DNA of 64,000 nucleotides from Paenibacillus xylanivorans (GTDB taxonomy: Bacteria; Bacillota; Bacilli; Paenibacillales; Paenibacillaceae): positions 106,337 to 170,336 of the forward strand of contig NZ_LITU01000082.1 of the NCBI RefSeq assembly GCF_001280595.1. Reading direction: 5' to 3'. Both the position numbers and the translations under genes were made by a program. Shown piece by piece: positions 17,441 to 26,125 of this stretch (position 1 is its first letter; each line of letters begins with the position of its first letter). Under the pieces are notes generated by a model. That model was not told where the DNA came from and did no database searches. It was given only the letters and a program-made list of their open reading frames with translations.

Positions 17441-17487
17441 GGCCCTATGGGTTGAGTCCTTGCGTAGCGACTGCATTCCATAGGGCT
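17441..17487 (-). terminator. Terminator after the two-component operon
   Basis: GGCCCTATGG and CCATAGGGCT form a 9-10 bp stem; the minus-strand product continues with CTTTTTG. It is 31 nt past the stop of the gene at 17518-18675. Confidence 0.75.
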
Positions 17488-17517
17488 CTTATGTCTGAGC
17501 GTTCCATATTCACATCT

Positions 17518-18675
17518 TTACCAAGCTCGGAAGCTAAACCGGTATAACTCACTTTTTTCCATGGAGCTCCCGACAACAAAGAGATTGCTGTCATTCCATT
17601 TCAACTTGATAAAGTAATCGATATTCCGGTAGATAACCGTATCGGACCCCAGCTTGTGGTCATTCAGATAGGCAATATGCACCTCATTCTTCTGTCCTTC
17701 AAGTGTCAGAAAATAGGCAATACGGGACTCCTCCTCATCCAGATCGAAGCTCCAGATGGGCCCTTTGACCAGCAGCTCAAACTTCTTGGTATCCGCTCGG
17801 TGCCTGTACAATCCCTGTTCGTTGTTCATCATACCTTGAATCAGCATATCCCCATTCTTCAATACTTTGAACTGCTGTATATCCTGGGCAGGAGGGTATG
17901 CGGTAATATCATTTTTGTCGTTAAGAGAGAAGCTATAAACTGCGTAATTTTCTTTCAGTTTGACCAGCACATACACCTTGGTCAGATCCCGGCTGATCTC
18001 ATACGAATCCAGCATGATTAGGGTATCATCCTGACTTGAAATGTTGCTTTTCTGTGCAACCATGGCAACTAACTCATCATAACTGTACAATTCGCGTTTC
18101 TTTCCTGTATTCAGATCCACCATGTTGAATACCAGGTCATCATATCCGATGTAGGATTCATTGCCTACAAAGACGCGTGAATAGGAGTTGTCATTCTTCA
18201 GCTTGCGATGTTCTCCTATTTTTAAGTCATATTCATAGGTTGTCTTCTGCGCCTGAGTCGATCGGTATTGGGAATAAATCAGCTTGCTCTGATCCGGACT
18301 CAAGGCAATGCCATACTCTGTATTCGTGGCGATATCCTTCAAGAGATTATCATCCATATGCAGCTGTGAAAGCTTGATCCCGGTATAGGAACGATCTGGC
18401 CGATTCAATATGACGGTGTTGGGATCAGCTACCTCAAAATCATAGATAGCAAAGTCATTGGGCAGCTTGGTAGCCGACTCAATTTGAATTGTGCTGCTCG
18501 GCGGTGGGGTCAAGCGACTGTTGAACTGTTTATCCGGCAGAATGACGGTTCTGGGCTTCGCATGTCCAATGCTGAAGAGACTGCCAATTCCAAAGATGCC
18601 TCCGACAAATACAATCAGCAAACCGGATAACATAAGCATATCACGATGTCTGCTCCAAAATCCTCGTTTCTTCAT
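17518..18675 (-). CDS. Membrane-anchored protein, probable beta-propeller ectodomain
   Basis: 385 residues. The ATG at 18675 overlaps the kinase stop as ATGA, so translation is coupled; an ATG three codons earlier is possible. After a basic N-terminus there is one membrane helix (about 12-33), and the rest is extracytoplasmic. Repeated WD40/TolB-like strand patterns (GIALSPDQSKLIYSQ, RVFVGNESYIGYDDLV, FDLDEEESRIAYF, IKLKWNDSNLFVVGSS) suggest a propeller of about six blades. No enzyme motif. Third in the response regulator, kinase, this gene operon, so probably a sensor accessory or target of the system; this is inference. Confidence 0.7.
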   Translation of the reverse strand: MKKRGFWSRHRDMLMLSGLLIVFVGGIFGIGSLFSIGHAKPRTVILPDKQFNSRLTPPPSSTIQIESATKLPNDFAIYDFEVADPNTVILNRPDRSYTGIKLSQLHMDDNLLKDIATNTEYGIALSPDQSKLIYSQYRSTQAQKTTYEYDLKIGEHRKLKNDNSYSRVFVGNESYIGYDDLVFNMVDLNTGKKRELYSYDELVAMVAQKSNISSQDDTLIMLDSYEISRDLTKVYVLVKLKENYAVYSFSLNDKNDITAYPPAQDIQQFKVLKNGDMLIQGMMNNEQGLYRHRADTKKFELLVKGPIWSFDLDEEESRIAYFLTLEGQKNEVHIAYLNDHKLGSDTVIYRNIDYFIKLKWNDSNLFVVGSSMEKSELYRFSFRAW

Positions 18676-20135
18676 ACGTCCCATTCCCCAGGCAGACTGA
18701 TATTCACCTGTGTTCCCTTGTTCAATATACTCTTCATTTCCACTGTTCCCCCATGCTGCTCTACCGTGTTTTTCACAATGGACAAGCCCAGTCCAGCGCT
18801 TCCCTTCTCTGTCCTGTTCATCCCGTTATCCCGGTAAAAGGGTTCAAATACCTGCTTCAAAGCTTCCTCCGGGATGCCTTCTCCTTCATCGCGAATCAGT
18901 ATGGCTACCGAATCCCCCAGTCGAAACGATTGGACTTGAATGATGGAATTCACATTCCCGTATTTGACTGAGTTATCCAGTACATTCAGAAAGACTTCTT
19001 TGAGCTTGTTCCAATCCCCCTGAACATACAGCGTTTCTTCCAGCTCATAACGAATACCGATATTGTACTTGCCCGCCTTAATGGACATGTCTTCGCAAGC
19101 TTCCCGAATAATATTCGATACATTCACCCGCTCAAAGCGATAGGTCTGAATCGGTGTGGATGATACGGTCACTTCCAGGATATCGGCAACCATGACGTTG
19201 AGGCGCTGGCTCTCATTGATAATATATTTTAACCCTTTCTCGAAGAATGCCTGATCCGTAAAGCCATTATCCCGCAAAATCTGGGCATACCCAAGTATCG
19301 TGGTCAGTGGTGTCTTTAATTCATGGGTCACATTGTCAAAAAAAACCTTGTTGCGTGCCTGCAAATGCTTGACCTCATCCCGTTCTCTCTCAATCACATC
19401 AATCTGCTCTCTTACCCGATCAATCATGACCGTAAAGCTGGAAGCCAGCTCTCCAATCTCATCCTTCGTTGAGATGTGGATGTCTGCATTCAGGCTGCCT
19501 TGTGCAACTTCGGCTGAACGTTTCGTCAGCACACGAATGGGCTTCGTAATCTGCCGTGATATAAAGACAGAACCAATGAAAACAAACACAAAAATGACGG
19601 CTGCAAAGCCCTTGATAGTGTTCTGAAAACGCAGATGCCGTTTGAACAGATCCGTATAATCCCTTTCCAGCTGGATGATGCCAAGGATGCTCCCCTCTGA
19701 CAGTACGGGGAAAGACAGATTCCCTGTTACTTTGCCCTTATCCACCACTGTTGTATAAGCAATCTTTGACTTCATGGCAGCCTGTAGGTCAGAGGTTTTG
19801 GCAGCACCCGGCTTCGCCTCAGCACCCACGGTACTAAACGGGGTGGCATCAGATCGATAGACTATGACCTTGCCACCTACAGCGGAACCGATCTGTTCTG
19901 CGAGTTCTCGATTCCCTGTTCCCAGGGAGTTCTCACTAATCCGTTTGTTATGAATCAGGAAGTATTGATTGAGCGCGATATCCAGATTTTTTTTGGATTG
20001 TATCATGTCCTCCTGCACTTCCCTGTACATGTTCTCCTCACCCACTTTATTCGAAATAATGAGCAAGGCCGAAAAACCGATAAATACGATGACCGAGAAA
20101 AGAACGACCATTTTGAACTGGATCGTCCACTTCAT
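18672..20135 (-). CDS. Sensor histidine kinase
   Basis: 487 residues: helix 1 about 9-28, extracytoplasmic sensor about 30-165, helix 2 about 168-187, HAMP linker (RQITKPIRVLTKRSAEVAQG), HisKA phosphoacceptor box HELKTPLTTILGYAQIL (His near 274), and an HATPase domain with LNVLDNSVKYGN, RDEGEGIPEEAL and GSAGLGLSIVKNTVEQHGG. It overlaps the response regulator by 4 nt. The ligand is unknown. Family knowledge: autophosphorylates and passes phosphate to the OmpR-type partner. Confidence 0.94.
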   Translation of the reverse strand: MKWTIQFKMVVLFSVIVFIGFSALLIISNKVGEENMYREVQEDMIQSKKNLDIALNQYFLIHNKRISENSLGTGNRELAEQIGSAVGGKVIVYRSDATPFSTVGAEAKPGAAKTSDLQAAMKSKIAYTTVVDKGKVTGNLSFPVLSEGSILGIIQLERDYTDLFKRHLRFQNTIKGFAAVIFVFVFIGSVFISRQITKPIRVLTKRSAEVAQGSLNADIHISTKDEIGELASSFTVMIDRVREQIDVIERERDEVKHLQARNKVFFDNVTHELKTPLTTILGYAQILRDNGFTDQAFFEKGLKYIINESQRLNVMVADILEVTVSSTPIQTYRFERVNVSNIIREACEDMSIKAGKYNIGIRYELEETLYVQGDWNKLKEVFLNVLDNSVKYGNVNSIIQVQSFRLGDSVAILIRDEGEGIPEEALKQVFEPFYRDNGMNRTEKGSAGLGLSIVKNTVEQHGGTVEMKSILNKGTQVNISLPGEWDV

Positions 20136-20845
20136 GTATGCACCTGAATATTCAGTTTGTACCCCACGCCGAAGACCGTCTCAATAAGTGAAATCCCCTG
20201 CTCCCCACTATCCAGCTTTTTGCGGATGCGCTGAATATGAATGTCTACCGTCCGGGTATCTCCGGGAAAATCAAATCCCCACACTTTATCCAGCAACTCA
20301 GACCTTGTATGTACCTTCCGGTGATGGTTGACCAGATACAGCAGTAAATCATACTCCTTATTGGTCAGTCCGGCGCGTTCCCCATCCTTCCAGACTTCAC
20401 GCTCATCCTTGCGAATTTCAATGTGTCTGCCAAGCCGTACCACTTCATAGGACTGATTCTCCAGCGTCTCGCTGATTAGATCAATCCGGCGGAAAATGGC
20501 CCGAATGCGCACAACCACCTCACGAATGTCGAATGGCTTCGTAATATAATCGTCTGCCCCCAGCTCCATGCCGAGCACCTTGTCCAGCATATCGGACTTC
20601 GCCGTAATCATAATTACGGGAATCTTCGAATTCACGGAAAGCTGTCTACATACATCGAACCCGCTCATGTCAGGCAGCATCAGATCAAGCAGAATCAAGT
20701 CTGGTCTGGACTCCCTGAGCAGTTCCAGTCCTTCTCTGCCTGTTGCCGCTTCTGTCATCTCAAATCCTTCCTTGCGCAAAGAATAGGACAGGATGTCGCG
20801 AATGGACTCTTCGTCCTCAATAATCAAAATCTGTTTCGGTCTCAT
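20132..20845 (-). CDS. OmpR-family response regulator
   Basis: 237 residues: receiver domain with acidic pair DEE (about 12), phosphoacceptor in LILLDLMLPDMSG (Asp about 54), the switch Thr in VIMITAK and Lys in DDYITKPFD; then a winged-helix DNA-binding domain (LTNKEYDLLLYLVNHHRKVH, then DTRTVDIHIQRIRKKL). Partner of the kinase just downstream; the first gene of the operon. Nearby plausible targets are its own operon, the ABC efflux set (14016-17272) and the divergent sigma gene. Confidence 0.94.
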   Translation of the reverse strand: MRPKQILIIEDEESIRDILSYSLRKEGFEMTEAATGREGLELLRESRPDLILLDLMLPDMSGFDVCRQLSVNSKIPVIMITAKSDMLDKVLGMELGADDYITKPFDIREVVVRIRAIFRRIDLISETLENQSYEVVRLGRHIEIRKDEREVWKDGERAGLTNKEYDLLLYLVNHHRKVHTRSELLDKVWGFDFPGDTRTVDIHIQRIRKKLDSGEQGISLIETVFGVGYKLNIQVHT

Positions 20846-21049
20846 GATGAATCTTAATCTCCCTGCTCTATGAATTTCATCTGCCTATATTCTGTATCCC
20901 TGCTCTATGAATGAACAGAGGTTCACGGAAAATGTTACAACTCGGATACAAGTCTGGCTTCTTTGGAAACATCATCCCGATATACTTGGAACATAGGGAA
21001 CAAACCAGACCGGAAAAGGCCAGATCGGTATCCAAAGGGGAAACATCAC

Positions 21050-21526
21050 GTGAACAAAACAGCCATTCATGATGCTTATGTAAACTATAAATCAGAAGTG
21101 ACACGGTATCTATCTCAGATCGTCAAAAATCAACAGGATGCAGAGGATCTCACGCAGGAGTGCTTCATTCGAATGATGAATGTATCGGCAGACATTCCAG
21201 AAGAACGTCTTCTCTACTACCTCAAAAGAATTGCTCGTAACCTCGCCATGGATACATTCCGCAAGCGAACCCGTACACTGAAACGAGACAGTAAGTTGGA
21301 GATGCAGACCTATCACTGTGATACATCCGAGTTGGAGATCTCCGAAGGTGTTAACGACCTTGTGTCGATCATCAACAATACAGAGCATCGCAAAATTCTT
21401 GAATTACGCGTGATTCACGGGTACAGCATCAAGGAAACCGCACAGCTCGTCAACCGCAGTGAAGGCATGATCAAATCCTCGGTATTCCATGCTGTGAATC
21501 GTATTCGGGCCAAAGTCATCTCATAA
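21050..21526 (+). CDS. ECF-type RNA polymerase sigma factor
   Basis: 158 residues from GTG 21050, preceded by AAAGGGG at 9 nt; a longer in-frame start lacks a ribosome site. Region 2: QQDAEDLTQECFIRMMN and LLYYLKRIARNLAMDTFRKR; region 4: ELRVIHGYSIKETAQLVNRS followed by EGMIKSSVFHAVNRIRAK. Two-domain ECF layout. No anti-sigma gene is next to it: upstream is the divergent two-component operon and downstream, past its terminator, a secreted protein. Regulation and regulon are therefore open. Confidence 0.88.
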   Translation: MNKTAIHDAYVNYKSEVTRYLSQIVKNQQDAEDLTQECFIRMMNVSADIPEERLLYYLKRIARNLAMDTFRKRTRTLKRDSKLEMQTYHCDTSELEISEGVNDLVSIINNTEHRKILELRVIHGYSIKETAQLVNRSEGMIKSSVFHAVNRIRAKVIS

Positions 21527-21541
21527 GAGATGGCTTTTTTT
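21515..21541 (+). terminator. Sigma gene terminator, overlapping its stop codon
   Basis: GTCATCTC and GAGATGGC pair around a 4-nt loop and are followed by T7. The stem includes the last codons of the sigma gene. Confidence 0.8.
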
Positions 21542-21621
21542 ATCCGTAGGCATGACGAAAAATAAACATTTAATGTTATAAAGAATCAAAATTTGTTATA
21601 TCAAGCGTGACAAAGGAATCA

Positions 21622-21652
21622 TTTTTACAAAACTCGAGTTCGTTTTTACAAA
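21622..21652 (+). promoter_or_regulatory. 21-nt-spaced direct repeat upstream of the secreted multidomain protein
   Basis: TTTTTACAAA occurs at 21622-21631 and 21643-21652, exactly 21 nt apart (two helical turns), 80-110 nt upstream of the TTG start. The arrangement suits a dimeric response regulator of the OmpR/PhoP class, but the regulator is unknown. Confidence 0.35.
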
Positions 21653-21731
21653 TTGTTATGACTATGTGAGATTTTGGTGTGTTAGAATATGGACGAACTC
21701 ATGTAGTAACTAATATTTGGGAGGGATTTGG

Positions 21732-24527
21732 TTGGGTAAATTGACACGTATGCGAGGAGTATGGTTAAAATCACTCCTGGCATTGTCCATGGCATTGCCG
21801 CTTCAGATCGGATTATGGAACGGAGATGCATCGGTTCAGGCGGAATGGGCTACAGACCCTGCCCCGTTCATTCAGGCGAAGGTTGTTAACGGAAATGCAG
21901 GCAAGAAAGTATTGTTCGACAATACTCATGCACAGACAGCCGGAGCGGCTGACTGGGTCATTGACGGAGGTTTCTCTGACTTCGGCAATGCACTCGCGAA
22001 TGATGGATATGATGTAAAGGAACTGCGCAAGACGACCCCTTTTACCTATGACGATCTGAAAGAATATAACGTGTTTGTCATTGCTGAACCCAATGTTCCC
22101 TTCAAAACGACAGAACAGGCAGCCATGAAAGAGTATGTGGAAAAGGGCGGCAGCATCTTCTTCATTGGAGATCACTACAATGCTGACCGTAACAAAAACC
22201 GCTGGGACGGTTCCGAAGCGATTAACGGCTATCGCCGTGGCGCATTCGAAGATCCAGCCAAAGGCATGAGCACAGAGGAGCGTAACTCTGAGGCTATGCA
22301 AAATGTTTCCAGCACAGACTGGTTGTCCGATAATTTCGGAGTACGCTTCCGTTACAACGCATTAGGCGATATTAACGCTACTAACATTGTGCCTGCTGGA
22401 CAGGCATTTGGCATTACGGAAGGTGTATCTGCTGTAGCCATGCACGCAGGGTCCACTCTTGCGATCACCGATCCAACCAAAGCCAAAGGTATTGTATACC
22501 TGCCGAAAACGAATGCGGCTTGGCCCAATGCTGTTGACCAAGGCGTATACAACGGCGGCGGAGTTGAGGAAGGTCCTTACGTAGCCGTATCCAAGCTGGG
22601 TGCAGGTAAAGCAGCGTTTATCGGGGACTCTTCTCCGGTTGAGGATGCTTCACCGAAGTATCTGCGCGAAGAGAATGGCGCTCGCAAAACAACCTATGAC
22701 GGCTTCAAAGAAGTTGATGACGGCAAATTGCTGGTCAATACAGTCAACTGGCTTGCTACTCAGGAAAATTACACTAACTTGAACCAAGTGAACGGACTTC
22801 AACTGGATAATGCAACAGCATTGCTTCCGTTCGAACAACCTGCGGCTTCCACAGAACCACAGGCTGAACCTTGGGCCGCACCAGCTGCAGGATACAAATG
22901 GTATGATCGTTCCACGTTCAAAGCAGGTTCTTATGGTGGACCAGCTTCAAGCGCGAACGCTTCCTACAGCTTCGTGAAGCAGGAAACCCTGCCTAATGCG
23001 GAGGATTTCCAAATCCGCGTAGTTGTAGAGAACATGCCTGCTAACACAACCGTTTCCGGTTACAGTGCAGGGATTTACCTGACTGGCGGAACACAGGTCG
23101 CCATGATTCAGAATGAAGGTGGTACATGGCCGACTTCGTACGGCTATAGCTCCAACTTTAGCGTTACTTCCGACAGCAAAGGTCGCGCAATCAAGGACCT
23201 GAATGTCCGCATTAAATCAGGTACAACGGGCGCTGCCAGCCTGCGTCTGCGTCTGAACGGCAGCAACCTGATCACGACTGCAGTTACAGTCGGCAATGTT
23301 CCGGCTGAGCAGCTTCCAGAAGAAGAAGGACCAATCCCGGCAACGATCAGCATTGCTGATGCACGCACCAAAGCAGCTGGTTCAACGGTTACGGTTGAAG
23401 GCGTAGTCACTACAGAGCCCGGTGCTTTTGGTGGACAATCCTTCTATCTTCAAGACACAACTGGCGGCCTTTATGTTTTCCAAAGTACTGGCGGCTTCCA
23501 TGCCGGAGATGTGGTTAAAGTAACCGCAGCAACGGCGCTGTACAACAGTGAATTCGAGCTTACGGATATCGTAGCGATCGAGAAAACAGGAACAGCCTCC
23601 GTCCCTGCTGCCGTTGAGGTTCCAGCAGTAACGGCTGCAAACCAGGGTCAACTCGTTCAATTGAAAGATGTGACTGTTCAAAATATCATTAGTGCAACAC
23701 CTGTAGGTTCGTTTGAATTTGACGCGGTTGCAGCAGACGGAACAAGCACGCATGTACGTGTGGATACACGCACAGGTGTAACGCAAACTTCCTTCCCTTA
23801 TGCGGCAGGCGATAAAATCAGCGTGACCGGTGTTGCCGCTATTTTCAAAGATGTATTCCAACTGAAACCTAGAAGCTTGAACGATTTTGTGGCAGTTGAG
23901 GAAGTTCCTTCTACGCCAGCTGTTGGCGCACCGGGTAAACCGGCGCTTACATCCAACAATGGTTATAGCAACGGTCTGTCCGAAGGATCTTACACCGTTA
24001 GCATGAATCTCTGGTGGGGTGGCAATGGCACAAGCTATAAGCTGTATGAAGATGGCGTACTGATTGACACACAAAAGCTGACAGATGCTACCCCAGCTTC
24101 GCAATCAGCCCAAACAACAATCACTGGCAAAGCTAACGGTACGTATACGTATGTAGCTGAGCTGACGAACTCCAAGGGCTCAACTCGCAGTGAAGCACTC
24201 ACTGTAAAAGTAGCAAATGCGGTCCCTGGCAAAGCAGTTCTCTCCCAGGACAATTGGGATGGGGACGGCAACTACAAAGTGACAATGAATCTGTGGTGGG
24301 GAACAAATGCAACAGAATACCGTCTCTATGAAAATGGTCAACTGATCGATACTAAAGCGCTGAACGCAGTAACACCTAATGCACAAAGCGCCGTGACAGA
24401 TGTATCCGGTCACGCGAATGGAACGTACACGTATCGTGCCGAGCTAATCAATGCAGCAGGTGTGACAAGCACTGAAACCATTACGGTACAGGTGACAAAA
24501 TCCGTATCTCTGCCAGCAGCAAGCTAA
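21732..24527 (+). CDS. Large secreted multidomain protein (DUF4350/ThuA-like, OB-fold and Ig-like repeats)
   Basis: 931 residues from TTG 21732, which has GGGAGGG 6 nt upstream. Signal peptide about 1-37 (ending ASVQAEWA). Domain 1 (about 45-345) starts KVLFDNTHAQTAG and has VFVIAEPNVPF and GGSIFFIGDHY, like DUF4350/GATase-fold domains. A beta-rich middle (about 385-525) follows. An OB-fold resembling the YhcR nucleic-acid-binding domain covers about 538-725 (VTVEGVVTTEPGAFGG, then GDKISVTGVAAIF). Two homologous Ig-like modules near 735-925 share YTVSMNLWWGGN / YKVTMNLWWGTN and resemble the ChitinaseA_N fold. No catalytic triad was identified. An extracellular nuclease- or polysaccharide-related role is possible. 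It ends at a strong terminator. Confidence 0.8.
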   Translation: MGKLTRMRGVWLKSLLALSMALPLQIGLWNGDASVQAEWATDPAPFIQAKVVNGNAGKKVLFDNTHAQTAGAADWVIDGGFSDFGNALANDGYDVKELRKTTPFTYDDLKEYNVFVIAEPNVPFKTTEQAAMKEYVEKGGSIFFIGDHYNADRNKNRWDGSEAINGYRRGAFEDPAKGMSTEERNSEAMQNVSSTDWLSDNFGVRFRYNALGDINATNIVPAGQAFGITEGVSAVAMHAGSTLAITDPTKAKGIVYLPKTNAAWPNAVDQGVYNGGGVEEGPYVAVSKLGAGKAAFIGDSSPVEDASPKYLREENGARKTTYDGFKEVDDGKLLVNTVNWLATQENYTNLNQVNGLQLDNATALLPFEQPAASTEPQAEPWAAPAAGYKWYDRSTFKAGSYGGPASSANASYSFVKQETLPNAEDFQIRVVVENMPANTTVSGYSAGIYLTGGTQVAMIQNEGGTWPTSYGYSSNFSVTSDSKGRAIKDLNVRIKSGTTGAASLRLRLNGSNLITTAVTVGNVPAEQLPEEEGPIPATISIADARTKAAGSTVTVEGVVTTEPGAFGGQSFYLQDTTGGLYVFQSTGGFHAGDVVKVTAATALYNSEFELTDIVAIEKTGTASVPAAVEVPAVTAANQGQLVQLKDVTVQNIISATPVGSFEFDAVAADGTSTHVRVDTRTGVTQTSFPYAAGDKISVTGVAAIFKDVFQLKPRSLNDFVAVEEVPSTPAVGAPGKPALTSNNGYSNGLSEGSYTVSMNLWWGGNGTSYKLYEDGVLIDTQKLTDATPASQSAQTTITGKANGTYTYVAELTNSKGSTRSEALTVKVANAVPGKAVLSQDNWDGDGNYKVTMNLWWGTNATEYRLYENGQLIDTKALNAVTPNAQSAVTDVSGHANGTYTYRAELINAAGVTSTETITVQVTKSVSLPAAS

Positions 24528-24570
24528 GTCTCAGTAAGGAATATCTAATGTTTAACCAAGCATAGAAAAA

Positions 24571-24619
24571 GCGAAGCAAGATCGCCGGGATTCCAGGCAA
24601 CCTTGCTTCGCTTTTTTTT
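24571..24619 (+). terminator. Strong terminator of the secreted multidomain protein gene
   Basis: GCGAAGCAAG (24571-24580) pairs perfectly with CTTGCTTCGC (24602-24611), followed by T8. Confidence 0.9.
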
Positions 24620-24852
24620 CGTACCGTAAACACTCTAAATTTTAGTTGAAAATAATACCGCCTGTATAGTAAAAAACGTAAGACGCCGAAAGATTTGAAA
24701 TGGTTTACATCAAACCCACATGCAATAGCTATTTTGGTTCCTGCAGTAATTGGAACACTCAGTCCAGTCTGTGATCCCGAAAGTATCGTATTAGCCGGGT
24801 ATGCGGTACCTCCGATATATTGTCGCTATCTTTTATTCTAGCTATCTTGCCC
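24620..24852. other. Short gap with a possible start-less coding remnant
   Basis: A plus-strand frame open for about 60 codons ends at the TAG near 24840. Its residues look protein-like (KDLKWFTSNPHAIAILVPAV, then GTLSPVCDPESIVLAGYAVP), but it has no start codon with a ribosome site. It may be the tail of a decayed gene or chance. Nothing else was seen here. Confidence 0.25.
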
Positions 24853-25059
24853 TCAGCTTACTAAAGATATTAAGCCCGCAATGGCAAACGAAAGAGCTCC
24901 AGCTAAAGCCGACCATGTGCCTATTTTTTTTTTAATATTACGTTCTTTTCCATGTTCTGAATGAAAATTCCCTCTTTGTTGTGATCCAGTAGTCCATGCT
25001 CCAAAGCAAAGACCAGATACAAAAAGGAGTGCTATCCCACAATAGATAAAAAAATCCAT
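24853..25059 (-). CDS. Small membrane protein, unknown
   Basis: 68 residues with two hydrophobic segments (about 4-22 and 50-67) joined by a charged, basic loop (RGNFHSEHGKERNIKKK). AAGGAG lies 9 nt before the ATG. No family recognised. It stands alone between the secreted protein terminator and the phosphonate-type transporter operon. Confidence 0.6.
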   Translation of the reverse strand: MDFFIYCGIALLFVSGLCFGAWTTGSQQRGNFHSEHGKERNIKKKIGTWSALAGALSFAIAGLISLVS

Positions 25060-25199
25060 TAGTTGATTCTCCTTTTATCATAATTTTCCTACATTACTAA
25101 ATTTATAACTATACAGTATCATAATATGAGCCTACTTCTAAACAGTAATTTCATATAGGCTTATATATTTATACATAAGAATATGAAATAAATACAAAA

Positions 25200-25227
25200 A
25201 GCAGCACCTGCTATTGCATGGGCTGCT
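25200..25227 (-). terminator. Terminator of the phn-type transporter operon
   Basis: AGCAGC and GCTGCT pair across about 16 nt; the minus strand then reads TTTTTG. It lies about 90 nt past the last permease gene. Confidence 0.5.
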
Positions 25228-25318
25228 CTTCCGGTAGATCCACAATGAATTGAAACATATCCATCATGTTTTTTATTTTATTCGTCTTTATTAGCAAACA
25301 AACTTTACCCTTTCTTCT

Positions 25319-26125
25319 TTACACCAGCTTCTTGCGGATGTATCCCGAGATCAGATCAATGATCGTAATCATCACGATAATACCCAGTAAGATGATCCCT
25401 ACTCGCGGCCAGTTCCGTGTGCTGAGTGCGAAGATCAGCGGTGTACCGATTCCCCCTGCCCCGATCACCCCCAGAATGGTTGCGGAGCGCACATTAATCT
25501 CGAACCGATACAACGTGTAATTAAGGAATCCAGGCAAAACCTGTGGCAGTACAGCAAACCACAGCTGCTGCATACGAGTCGCTCCGGAAGCGAGCAACGC
25601 TTCAGAAGGACCATAATCAATATTTTCTACTTCGTCAGCGAATAGTTTACCAAGCATCCCGATGGAATGCAGTCCAAGTGCAAGTACACCCGCAAAAGAA
25701 CCTGGTCCTACCGCTTTGATGAATAGCAAAGCCATGATGATCTCAGGAAAGGTCCGAATGAAGCTCAGGACCATTTTTCCTGTACCCGATATCCCACGTA
25801 AGCGGCTCATATTTCTGGCAGACCAGAAAGCAAATGGAATACACAGTACAGCGGAAATGACGGTACCCAGCACCGAGATCGCCAGCGTATCCAGCAATCC
25901 TCGCAGCAAATCCTCTCCCTCAGGCAGATAAACAAAGTCCCAATCCGGGGAGAAAATCCCGGCGATAATCGCCTTCATGATCTGGCCGGCGGTTTCCTTA
26001 AAACCGGTAAACGGTATACCGGCAAGTGCCCAAGCGTACACAAGTATAAGCAAGATTACAATGACCCAGCGAAGCGGGTTCTTCCGTGGTTTGCGCCGGA
26101 TTACGCTCGTTTCATTTTTCATCAT
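25319..26125 (-). CDS. phnE: Phosphonate/phosphite-type ABC transporter permease (second PhnE)
   Basis: 268 residues with PhnE-type topology: N-terminal helix (about 18-36), a membrane core, and the ATPase-docking stretch GPSEALLASGATRMQQLWFAVLP-type loop (about 172-194), then NVRSATILGVIGAGGIGTPL, which is diagnostic of PhnE permeases. It overlaps the preceding permease gene by 4 nt. Two PhnE paralogues presumably form a heterodimeric channel. Confidence 0.9.
   Translation of the reverse strand: MMKNETSVIRRKPRKNPLRWVIVILLILVYAWALAGIPFTGFKETAGQIMKAIIAGIFSPDWDFVYLPEGEDLLRGLLDTLAISVLGTVISAVLCIPFAFWSARNMSRLRGISGTGKMVLSFIRTFPEIIMALLFIKAVGPGSFAGVLALGLHSIGMLGKLFADEVENIDYGPSEALLASGATRMQQLWFAVLPQVLPGFLNYTLYRFEINVRSATILGVIGAGGIGTPLIFALSTRNWPRVGIILLGIIVMITIIDLISGYIRKKLV

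Noticed and set aside
23382..24104. 240-codon minus-strand frame inside the secreted multidomain protein
   Set aside because: Shadow of a well-supported gene; composition and lack of a ribosome site argue against coding.
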